Below are positions 20,847 to 29,287 of a DNA stretch of 64,000 nucleotides, piece after piece. Source of the stretch: JAKOUY01 sp037045185 (GTDB lineage: Bacteria > Actinomycetota > Acidimicrobiia > Acidimicrobiales > Ilumatobacteraceae); contig JBAOHQ010000004.1 in assembly GCA_037045185.1 (NCBI GenBank), positions 987,932-1,051,931 on the forward strand, written 5' to 3'. The notes beneath the pieces were generated by a model. It was not told the DNA's origin, ran no database searches, and saw nothing but the letters and a program-made list of their open reading frames with translations. A program made the translations under genes and the position numbers. Positions within the stretch are counted from its first letter, which is position 1, and each line of letters opens with the position of its first letter.

Positions 20847-23800
20847 CCTTGAACCTGCCCCTTCAGCTGCGAGAGCCTGATCTGGTAGCGCTGGATCCTG
20901 CCGGCGCCGTCCGCAAAGACGCTGACCGGGTCCTTCACCCTCACGTGTACCGTGGGTTGCTGGGCGCAATCATCCACGACGTACAGCCAATAGTCGTCTC
21001 GTCGTTGGAGGGCCTGGGCCCACTCGTTCTGTTCGAGCCACACGGGACCCATATGGCTGGTGAAACCCTTGACCTCGACGCATCTCTGCTCGCCGCTGTG
21101 CTTGTGTCGGGCAAGGAGGTCGTAGCCAACCCCGGCAGTCTGACGGTCATCAACTGCGTAGCCGAGGGCCTCGAGTTCAGTGAGTACCTTGGCAATCGCG
21201 ACCCTTTCGGCGTTCGGCTCGTAGCCCAACTCGTCGAGGGTCACGCCAGCGCCGACCTGGGTCCATCCCACGAGACGCACGGCGGTGGGCTGGACGTCCT
21301 CGAGCTCACTGAGCTGAGCGAGGCGGTCCGCTTTCAGCTTCGCAAAGACCGTCTGTCGCCCCTGTCTTGCAGTCTTTGGAAGCTCAGCGATCTCCTCCAA
21401 GAAGCGGTCCTCAAGTTCGTTGAGCTGCTCACGAGCTTTGTTCACCCATCCGAGTCGCTCCTCACGCTGCCGCCTCACCTCGGCCGCGAGTGCCGCCTTC
21501 GCTTCGACCTCACCTTCAACGAGTTGAGCCGGGCTCGGTTTGGCGCCAGCTCGGCCAACTCCGGGCTTGAGGCTCATGACAGATTCCCAGGACACCTCGA
21601 ACGCCCCAGCGCCGGACCATCTAATGAGAACAGGGGAGGGCCGCGACACCTGGCGGACGTCATCATGCATTCGTACCTCGGCCTCGTAGACGAGCAGCGT
21701 GTACTCGCTTATGGACCCGGTGTCGACGAACTTCGCGCCGCGGAGCAACTCGGGTCGGCCTCTCTCGACAGCGAGTTGGATCAGCTCTGTGAAGGCCTCC
21801 TCGGTGGGTCCTAGAACAGTCACTTCGTCCAGGTCTGCGACACCGTCAGCTCGGGCTTGTTGGACGGCGGTACCGTCGGCGGCGATGTACTTCGCCGACC
21901 CCCCGCCGAGTGCGGCCGGCAACGGCTTTGGCGACTGGATCTTGCGGATCCCTACTGCTGGTCCGGGGCTGGCGCTCCACCCTTCCGAGGCACTGATTGC
22001 ATCAATGAAGCCGTCAACGATGACCGGGTTGATGGATTCGAGGCGGTCTGCCCGGAAGCGAGCGTCTGCTGCGACGTGGTCGACTTTCGTCCGGAGGTGC
22101 CTGTCTTCGTTGACGAGCGCTTCGCCAGCGCGTTTGAGGTCCGCAACATCAGGGATGTTGATCGCTGCTCTCGGGTCGGCCTGCGCCTTGGTCATTGCCT
22201 GGGCAAAGTCGAAGTTCGTACCGAGTGCCCTTGCAACGGTTGCGTCGAGTAGATCGAAAATGCGTCCACCAAGGCTTTCTGCGGCCGCCTCAAGGTTGCT
22301 GAGCATGACTTCTTGCACTCGGCCCTCGCGGGTAGCGGGCGCAACCAGATGATAGATGAACACGTCGTTCTTCTGGCCGATGCGGTGGAGTCGACCCATC
22401 CGTTGCTCCAGGCGTACGAGCGACCACGGGATGTCCCAGTCGAGCATCACATGAGCGCTTTGAAGGTTGATGCCTTCGCCACCAGCGTCGGTAGACACCA
22501 ACACCTGGTAGTCACCTGCGAGGAAGCCTCGCTGGAGTTCGTGTCGGGCTTTGTGGTCGACTGCGCCCTCGAGAGTCTCAACGCTGAAGCCGGCGTCGGC
22601 AAAGCGATCGTGCAGCCAGCGAGCGGTATCGGCAAACTCAGTAAAGACGAGCAACTGGCCTCTGCCGGGAGTGATGGCATGTCGGTCGAGCAGTTCGCGG
22701 GCCTTGTCCCACTTCGCCGGCGTGCCACCGAGTTCGATCGCAGCGCGAAGTTGGGCGAGCAGTGACTCGATCGCTTGGATCTCGCCCTGTTTGTCCTTCG
22801 TAGACGCTGCGACGATCACGTCCTCAGCTCTCTCGAGTTCCTCGGGATCCTCAAATGCTTCGGACATCGCGTGGTCGCCACGCAAGCCTTCGGCCATCGT
22901 CTCGGGGAGCTGTCCTCCACCCCGTTTGGATGCGGAACCACTGACTGCAGCGAGACGACGCATGAGCGTGGCTTTCACAGCGGGAAGACATGAAGCTGCC
23001 CGCTTGCCGTAGATGGAGAGAGCCAAGGTTGAGTTCTCTCCGTACCAGGTTTCGGCGTAGTCCATGACGGCGTCGTAGGCCGCCCGTTCGAGCTCGCCGA
23101 GGCTGACCGGAATGGTCTCGGCGTATCGCTCCGGGAACAGGCGAGTGCCATCGACATCGCGCAGGTCCTCCTTCATCCGCCGAAGAAACGTCAGTCGGCT
23201 TGGACGGAGCGAACCCTCGTAGTCGTCTTCGTCTGGGTCCCACGGATAGAGAGCCGGATCAAGAAGGTTGCATAGCCCACGAAAGAAGTGTTCCTTGCCT
23301 CTGTGAGGGGTGGCCGTCAACAGCAGCAAGTGGTGCGTACGAGAGGCAAGTTCCTGGGCGGCCGCAAGGTATCGAGAGGTTGGCGTCAGCCGGTGGGCTT
23401 CGTCGAAGACCGCCAGGGACCAGGACGCCCGGGCACCTGCGACCTTGCGTCGGACGTCTCGGTCGTGGGTGTACAGATCGACACTCGTGATCCACACGTC
23501 GACTCGAGGATCGAGGTCCTTGGGGTCGCGCGCTACCTCGGGGGTGAGCCTGCTGGCCTGGATCCCGAAGAAGTCTTCGAGCTCCTCCTGCCACTTCTGG
23601 ACCAGGTGAGCGGGAACGACGACCATGGCGGGCCCGGGGATCAACCCACGTCGCCGGCCTTCAACCAGGTACATGCCAGTCATGATCGTCTTGCCGGTTC
23701 CCGGTTCGTCCGCCAACAAGAACCGCAGGCGCGGCTGCGGGAGCATGTGGTCGAACACCGCTTCGTCCTGGTGTGCGAACGGCTTCAGCGGCCGCGTCGC

Positions 23801-24070
23801 GAGCGTGGCGGAGCGAAGCCGGGGTGACGTGTACCTCATCCACTGTCCCCATAGACCGGCGAGCGCCTTGGCTGGGTCACCGAGTCCGTCGTTCTCGGGG
23901 ATTCGCGCCTTCTCCAGCTGCTGCCAGGTAGCGGTCCGGTCGAAGAGGGATCCCGTACTCGTGCGAAGGATCAGATCCGCACCGGTGTCGGTCGCGGTAA
24001 CAACCTCCACGATGACCAGCTCTCCGTCGATTCGCAGGCGGTCCCCCCGCTCGGGAAGTTGCTCAGTCAC
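20843..24070 (-). CDS. SNF2-type helicase with C-terminal DUF3883 (NOV) domain
   Basis: 1075 residues from GTG 24070. Superfamily 2 motifs: LADEPGTGKTIM (119-130), DEAHRLT (about 220), LLTATPHRGK (about 255), LLVFTEFADTARWL, VSTDAGGEGINLQ and RMGRLHRIGQ in the second RecA lobe. A helical middle follows, then a C-terminal domain near 965-1050 with GVGYDLLARHK...RCVEVKG, the D...ExK layout of DUF3883 endonuclease-like domains. Such helicases sit beside DUF1156 methylases in predicted phage-defence loci, and here the methylase start overlaps the stop. No good ribosome site precedes the GTG, so translation may depend on coupling to a 20-codon reading frame at 24063-24125. Intact, but the system is disabled by methylase truncation. 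Confidence 0.85.
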   Translation of the reverse strand: MTEQLPERGDRLRIDGELVIVEVVTATDTGADLILRTSTGSLFDRTATWQQLEKARIPENDGLGDPAKALAGLWGQWMRYTSPRLRSATLATRPLKPFAHQDEAVFDHMLPQPRLRFLLADEPGTGKTIMTGMYLVEGRRRGLIPGPAMVVVPAHLVQKWQEELEDFFGIQASRLTPEVARDPKDLDPRVDVWITSVDLYTHDRDVRRKVAGARASWSLAVFDEAHRLTPTSRYLAAAQELASRTHHLLLLTATPHRGKEHFFRGLCNLLDPALYPWDPDEDDYEGSLRPSRLTFLRRMKEDLRDVDGTRLFPERYAETIPVSLGELERAAYDAVMDYAETWYGENSTLALSIYGKRAASCLPAVKATLMRRLAAVSGSASKRGGGQLPETMAEGLRGDHAMSEAFEDPEELERAEDVIVAASTKDKQGEIQAIESLLAQLRAAIELGGTPAKWDKARELLDRHAITPGRGQLLVFTEFADTARWLHDRFADAGFSVETLEGAVDHKARHELQRGFLAGDYQVLVSTDAGGEGINLQSAHVMLDWDIPWSLVRLEQRMGRLHRIGQKNDVFIYHLVAPATREGRVQEVMLSNLEAAAESLGGRIFDLLDATVARALGTNFDFAQAMTKAQADPRAAINIPDVADLKRAGEALVNEDRHLRTKVDHVAADARFRADRLESINPVIVDGFIDAISASEGWSASPGPAVGIRKIQSPKPLPAALGGGSAKYIAADGTAVQQARADGVADLDEVTVLGPTEEAFTELIQLAVERGRPELLRGAKFVDTGSISEYTLLVYEAEVRMHDDVRQVSRPSPVLIRWSGAGAFEVSWESVMSLKPGVGRAGAKPSPAQLVEGEVEAKAALAAEVRRQREERLGWVNKAREQLNELEDRFLEEIAELPKTARQGRQTVFAKLKADRLAQLSELEDVQPTAVRLVGWTQVGAGVTLDELGYEPNAERVAIAKVLTELEALGYAVDDRQTAGVGYDLLARHKHSGEQRCVEVKGFTSHMGPVWLEQNEWAQALQRRDDYWLYVVDDCAQQPTVHVRVKDPVSVFADGAGRIQRYQIRLSQLKGQVQG

Positions 24071-24125
24071 GGTTCAGCCTGCGCTCGATAGCCCGAGTCG
24101 TGTTCGCGTTGTCGTGACCGGTCAT
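24063..24125 (-). CDS. Possible 20-residue coupling peptide between HEPN and helicase genes
   Basis: ATG 24125 overlaps the HEPN stop (ATGA), and its own stop lies just past the GTG start of the helicase (8-nt overlap). The peptide begins MTGHDNANTTRAIERR. It may simply carry ribosomes across the 50-bp gap to a start that lacks a Shine-Dalgarno site. No homology known to me; it could be chance. Confidence 0.25.
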   Translation of the reverse strand: MTGHDNANTTRAIERRLNRD

Positions 24126-24532
24126 CGACGCAGTCCTTCCTCGCCGATACGGGGACGAACCACATCGAGAACTTCTCGCGTGACAGCGATCGCCTTCTGC
24201 GCGTCAGCATGAGTGGCTTCGTCTAGGTCAGCGGGGTATCGGCCCTCTATCGACCAGCGAGTCAACTCGGGGAGTTCTATGATGGCGAAGGCCTTCCCCT
24301 CATCCTCCGGCAGTCTCTGGGCCAATCGGTCGAGATCGTGCAGCTTCGGTGGATCGATGTCACGAAGGATCAGCAGAGCTTTGAGCGCCTTCTCCGCAGT
24401 TTGGTGAGCCCACACGCATGCACCGTGGGCTACCACGTCTGGGTCGGCAGCGGTGTGCTCTGCGAGCGCAAGGTCTTCCCCCGCCCAACGCAGCCATCGC
24501 CGAGCGATGTCGGTGCGATCAGGCGGCGACAA
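24122..24532 (-). CDS. HEPN-domain protein (MNT partner)
   Basis: 136 residues if it starts at TTG 24532, which has GGAGGG four bases upstream and overlaps the MNT stop by 14 nt; no ATG is available in a sensible place. The HEPN core reads ARRWLRWAGEDLALAEHT, then CVWAHQTAEKALKALLILRD and KLHDLDRLAQRLPE, the PF05168 pattern. HEPN proteins of HEPN/MNT pairs are RNase toxins neutralised by the nucleotidyltransferase. Order MNT-HEPN and overlap support such a pair. Confidence 0.75.
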   Translation of the reverse strand: MSPPDRTDIARRWLRWAGEDLALAEHTAADPDVVAHGACVWAHQTAEKALKALLILRDIDPPKLHDLDRLAQRLPEDEGKAFAIIELPELTRWSIEGRYPADLDEATHADAQKAIAVTREVLDVVRPRIGEEGLRR

Positions 24533-24882
24533 GGACCCTCCCTTCGCGCATTGCGGCGCGAACGACACCAGGGACGCTCGCTTCTTCGTCGAGGTGCGCC
24601 GGGTCGACAACGGTGATGTCGACCGGGACAGGGAGGTCACGAAGTTCGTTGAGTACGCGGACTGAGGCGTCGTGACGACGACCGACGATCGGCATCACGA
24701 CGAGCAAGTCGATGTCTGAGTCGGGACCGTCATCACCGCGCGCTGACCGAGCCGTAGAGCACGATGCGGCTGGCGTCGCATCGCTCGACGATTCGGTCGG
24801 CGACTCGTGAAGCCCAGGCGACGAGAGACCGTCCGTCATACAGCACCTTGCCGTCGATCAGCTCCACACGCGGTCGTTCCAT
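24519..24882 (-). pseudogene. MNT-type minimal nucleotidyltransferase, one-base frameshift
   Basis: ATG 24882 gives MERPRVELIDGKVLYDG and RIVERCDASRIVLYGSV, then a stop. Dropping one base near 24744 restores GSVARGDDGPDSDIDLLVV, the canonical GSx10DxD active site, and the frame runs on to 24519. The product would be about 120 residues, normal for MNT antitoxins that AMPylate or bind a HEPN toxin. As read, the antitoxin is broken while the HEPN gene is intact. Confidence 0.75.
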
Positions 24883-24884
24883 GG

Positions 24885-25392
24885 TCACATTGTCGCGGCT
24901 CGCCGCGGATGCGGTGGACGACGATGGCACTCGAGGCCCATCACCGGCTTCACAGCTGGCGCGGCCGGCGCGGCCGGCGGTGGTAGTCGGGATGCCATCG
25001 ACAGTGGTGAGGTCGCCGCTCGCGAGGTCCTCGCGCCAGATTCTGATTCCGTCGAGACCGGCGCGCCGAATTCGCGCCGAGGTGGGAACCGTGAGCTCGA
25101 TCGTGTCGGGCGAAGTGTCGGTCGAGCCATGGAGGTAGTCCGATGAAGCGTGCGACACGACGGCCCCGTGGCCGACCTGCATGACGGCGGCTGCAAGATG
25201 GTCGTACTTGCCGATGGGCAGTTGGGGGATGCGGTACAGCCCTCGGCCCCACCGTTCGAGCTGCCCCCGCGCCAGCATGACTGGCAGGCGTGCAGGGTCC
25301 ACCCCGGCGGCGGCGGCCGTATCGGGCGTGATGAAGCCATGCTGGCCGACTGCTACTTCCAGCAGTCGCGCGAGCGTCGAACCCTCGGACAT
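24885..25392 (-). pseudogene. AbiEi-like transcriptional regulator/antitoxin, C-terminus degenerate
   Basis: From ATG 25392 it reads LARLLEVAVGQHGFITPDTA with RLPVMLARGQLERWGRGLYR and GAVVSHASSDYLHG, the winged-helix AbiEi antitoxin domain. IELTVPTSARIRR, then GIRIWREDL and VDGIPTTTAGRA, follow the family pattern. After that the sequence turns low-complexity (PSSSTASAASRD) and runs in frame into the MNT start without its own stop. The usual C-terminal helices are missing, suggesting an internal deletion or frameshift. Heads the MNT-HEPN-helicase-methylase operon. Confidence 0.6.
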
Positions 25393-25398
25393 GCCGAG

Positions 25399-25404
25399 AT
25401 TATA
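25399..25404 (-). promoter_or_regulatory. Extended -10 promoter (TGATATAAT) for the AbiEi-like/defence operon, leaderless
   Basis: On the minus strand TATAAT is preceded by TG plus one base (extended -10) and lies 6 nt before the ATG at 25392, so the transcript would begin at or beside the start codon. No good -35 box. Unusually AT-rich for this GC-rich DNA. Confidence 0.5.
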
Positions 25405-25610
25405 TCACAGAGACATGATCGTGGCTGATAGCAGCAGCCGCCGCGCACTGGAATACCGCGACCGAGAAGTCCAGTAAGCGGACCAACGGTGGACTACCTG
25501 CGCCTGCTGCTGGGTCGGAAGCCAGGAGAGGATCCTGACGTGTCCCACAATCCGTGCCCGGTGCGCCGATCGGCCCTGAGAGGATGGAGCTCCCGTCGCT
25601 AGGAGTGCCC

Positions 25611-26860
25611 GTGGCAAAGAAGAAGCTGAAGAACGCAACCACGCGGCGGAATACCCCTCTGTCCAAGCACCGACAGCAGGGCAAGGTCCTCAACAGCCCG
25701 TTTGGTGGAATCCCAAATATGCGGGCGGTGCCGTGGCTGCGGGACCAGTTCCCCGACTACTTGTGGGCGTGTTGGCATCTTGCCGACAAGATCGATCGGG
25801 GACGGTCGACGGTCGTCGCCATCATGAACGTTGTCAATGAGGTCTTGGACGAGGTCCTTGGTGACTCCGCCGCCGACAGGGCGGTCTTCGACGGCTCGCT
25901 GACCTCATGGGAGTCGCTTCCACCACAGACCCGGGATGCGGTCCTCGACGCTCTGACCGATCGCGGGGTTCACGATCTGGTTATCCCGGAGACGTTTGCA
26001 CAGGCGCTGGGGATGTATCCGGGCGCGCCGGGATCATGGCCAACTGCGCGTTGGCACGCCCGAGATGGTTTCCGCGTTGACCCGGAGGTTGCTGAGCGGG
26101 CATTGGCGCCAGTGATCGTTGCAAGCATGAGCGGCAGGGATACGGTCGGCACCCAGACGAAGATGCTGAACTTCCGTGCCTTACTGATCGCGGAGAAGAT
26201 CAAGTTCTCCTTCGAGATCGAGACCGTCCACCTTCTTGCGCGGTGGCCCGACGAACTGACCGACGAGGAACGGGCAAGAGTTGAGTCCTTCGTCCGAGCG
26301 AGCTTCGGTGCGACCTCGGCGATGGTGCTCGACGAGGAAGGCTCCAAACGACTCGCGTGGGCGAGGACATTTTGGCGGTCGAACTGGCGTCTCTACCCTT
26401 GCCGCGTTGCGAACGAGGGCGGAGATGACTTCGACCAGGAATCGATCATGTTGAAGGTCACCGAGTTCGTGAATCGGGCGAATGATCAGTGGGAGGCCTT
26501 CGAAGCAGCGGCCATCGCCGCCGACCCCGACCTCTACGACCCAGATCGTTTCGAGGTCCTAACGGGACTCACGGCCCGCAGCCTTCGCATCGCAACCAGC
26601 GCAATCCACAGCCCAGCCGAATGGACGTTGGAGCACTCGTCCGCCAGCATCCGAGCGCTGATCGAGACTCTGATCACAGTCACTTGGCTTACAGCCCGTG
26701 ACGAGCTGGTGATGTACAGCCGTTTCAAGGACTACGGGCGCGGCCGTCTCAAGCTGCTCAAGTTGCACTGGGAGGAATTCGCAGATTCCGTCGATGACGT
26801 GCCTGCCGCCGTCCAGGGCTACATCGACGACCTTTGTGAGCGCTCAGGAGAAGGCGTGTT
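25611..26860 (+). CDS. Unknown protein, 3' end displaced by IS21
   Basis: GTG 25611 has AGGAG five bases upstream; an upstream ATG at 25584 has no spaced site. A basic start (VAKKKLKNATTRRN) leads to GKVLNSPFGGIPNMRAVPWL and a mostly helical, soluble protein (FPDYLWACWHLADKI, RALIETLITVTWLTARDELV). I recall similar proteins of unknown function with the same 'GK.L.PPF..LPNM..VSW' opening, but not a named family. The last residues (FCAH and stop at 26873) lie in the IS21 inverted repeat, so the native C-terminus is lost. It lies divergent from the AbiEi-like operon. Confidence 0.6.
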
Positions 26861-26916
26861 CTGTGCTCACTGAAACCCGCGGTTGATGCTCACGGTGTCT
26901 GGTCGGCGGGGTGAGG

Positions 26917-27716
26917 TTATCGGTCGGGGCTGGTGGTGGCGATCTCGAGGCCGTTGTGCTCTCGGAGCCGCCAGGATGGGCCTCGGATGTTGAACACGAT
27001 GGCTTTGTGCATGAGCCGGTCGAGGATGGCGGCCGCGACGACGGCGTCGCCGAAGATCTGGCCCCATGCGGGCAGGCCTCGGTTCGTGGTGACGAGGGTG
27101 GGGTGTCCTTTCTCGTAGCGGGTGTTGACGACGTGGAAGAACATCGCCGCGCCCTCGGTGCCGCCGATCGGGAGGAGCCCGACGTCGTCGATGATCATCA
27201 CCGTCGGGGCGGTGTAGGTCTTCAACTTGGTGGCCAGGGTGCCGTCGTGTTGGGCGTCGGATGAGTTGCTTGCACATGGCGTCGGCGGTGGTGAAGTAGC
27301 CGCGGTAGCCGGCCTCGACCGCAACGGTCGCGAGGGCGACGGCGAGGTGGGTCTTGCCGCAGCCTGGTTGGCCCAGGAACAGGATCGGTCGGTTCTCGTC
27401 GATGAATCTGCAGGGTGGCGAGGTCCTCGACGAGTTTGCGGTCAACGCTGGGTTGGAACTCGAAGTCGAAGTCCTCGAGTCGACGCCGGTAGGGGAACCG
27501 GGCGTAGCGCAGCCGGGCGGCGAGTCGCCGGTTGCGGTCGGCGGTGGCTTGCTCGGCGACGAGCCGGGCGAGGAACTCGACATGTGACCACTCATTCGTT
27601 CTTGGCTTGTTCGGCGAGGACAGCGAAGGAGGCTCGCCGCGGCGGTCGAGATGCAGGTAGCCGAGGTCGGCCTTGATCTGCTCATAGAACCCTGCTGGCT
27701 CATGCGAGGTCCTCGA
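26917..27716 (-). pseudogene. istB: IstB-like ATPase of IS21, frameshifted
   Basis: Three frames in order: EQIKADLGYLHLDRRGEPP and HVEFLARLVAEQATADRNRR (to about 27410); FIDENRPILFLGQPGCGKTHLA with the Walker A GQPGCGKT (to about 27270); then LATKLKTYTAPTVMIIDDVG with Walker B, ATTSPDR at the end. IstB is the AAA+ helper of IS21 transposition. Inactive as read. Confidence 0.75.
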
Positions 27717-29039
27717 CGTCGACGACAAGGCCGTAGCGTTCAGCGAGGTCAGGGGTCGTCGACGTCGTAGTCGCCGTCGCCGAGCGCCAACTGCTCCGAT
27801 CCGTCCTCGACCGGTGGTGGCATGAGGTGGAGATGGCGGCCGTCGTGCTTGGGTCGGCCGGCCAACGCGATGGCTTCGACGCTGACGCGCGGTGCTCGGG
27901 GAGCCAGATGATGTCGGGCCCCGGGCTCTGCTGGAGCACGTGGGTGACGACGGTCCGGCCGGCGTGGCGGACCGTCGAACTCCCGTGCGTCGACGGGGCG
28001 GCGGATCTCGACCAGCTGCCCGACGGACTTCGGGTGGGACGCCGTAGCGGCCGCCGTCAACGGAGATGAACGGCACGACGTTGTGCACCCGACGGGTCTC
28101 GACGTAATCGGTGTCGAACCGCACCCGCGGCAACGGCGACAAGAACTCCCGCTCGATGATCAGCCGCCCGGCCGGGCAGCTCACCGGTGCTGCGCGACTT
28201 CGACCTGATGGACACTCGCTCTCGAGCCATTGCTCGGCCCGGCGGTTCAACTCGGCCAGATCATGCGGGATCCCGTCAAGCTCGACCTCGGGCAGGAACG
28301 TCTCTTGCAGCTGACCGGAACGGCCGCTCGACCTTGCCTTTGCGCTTCGCGTCGCTCGCCTTGCACGAGGTGATCGTCGTTGCGTGATGGGCGGCGAACC
28401 CGACCGTCGGCGGGTGCAACACGAACCGGCGGCCCTGCGACGTGCCGAGCGCGCCCATCCGGTCGGTGCGGTCACGCGGCCGGGATCCCGCCGACCGCGT
28501 CGAAGAACCGGGCGATCCCTTCGAAGGTGTGCTCACGGTCCTCGGACGTGGTGAACCACCACATCCGCCAACGCGACCAACACAAGATCATCCCGAAGCA
28601 CCACAACGGTGTCGCCCATCCCCAGCCGGCGAGCCCAGTCGGACAGGTCGCAGAAGTCGAACTGGGCTTCCTCGCCCGGGTCGGTGTGAATCGGCATCGA
28701 CGCCGCCTCTGCCGCCCGGAAACGCGGTCCCCGGATCACCCGGAGCTCACGGGTCACCGTCGAGTAGCCACCGGTGAAGCCCTCGGCACCCAGCTTGTTG
28801 TGAACGCTGACCCCCAACAACCGCGGGTACTTGCCGATCAGGATGGCGATCCGCTGCTTCCAACACGCGTTCATCACCAACGACAAGTCCGGCACCTGCC
28901 TTCTCATCGGTGGGCCGTCGGCCTTCAAACGCTCGGAGATCGTCGCCGGGTGAAACCCGGTCTCAGCGGCGATCTCTTCCAACGTCCAGCCCTGCTCTCG
29001 CAGTTCATGCACTTTCACGTACGTCTCCTGGTTCATCAT
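27700..29039 (-). pseudogene. istA: IstA transposase of IS21, frameshifted
   Basis: ATG 29039 gives MNQETYVKVHELREQGWTLE with a helix-turn-helix (EEIAAETGFHPATISERL) and, further on, the catalytic strand EEAQFDFCDLSDWARRLG. Later segments lie in other frames: HHATTITSCKASDAKRKGKV near 28360 (conserved KGKVER block) and EREFLSPLPRVRFDTDYVET near 28130; VVDVEDLA ends the gene. At least three shifts. Confidence 0.7.
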
Positions 29040-29287
29040 GGGGGCGGTTCCTCCAACGGTCGTGGCTTGGTCGCTCGACACGTTGGAGGAACCACCCGGC
29101 TCCCGGGTGGGATGGTCGACGCCGGCCAGGAAGACCCCAGCATCAACCGCGGATTTCAGTGAGCACAGAACGCGGGTCTCACCGAGCGCTCACAGGCTCT
29201 ATCCTCGAAGTCTGACCTCGGCTGCGCGGAGTAGTCGGGTCGCGTCCTGGTGCTAGCGGGCTTCCGACGTCCGGCGATAGAGCCCCG

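Larger units (their letters stand above)
26861..29168 (-). mobile_element. IS21-family element, decayed
   Basis: 2.3 kb bounded by 29-bp inverted repeats (26861-26889 and 29140-29168) identical at 28 of 29 positions; they share CTGTGCTCACTGAAA and CCGCGGTTGATGC. It contains istA and istB in the usual order on the minus strand, both with several frameshifts. No clear target duplication. It ends the gene at 25611. Confidence 0.85.
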
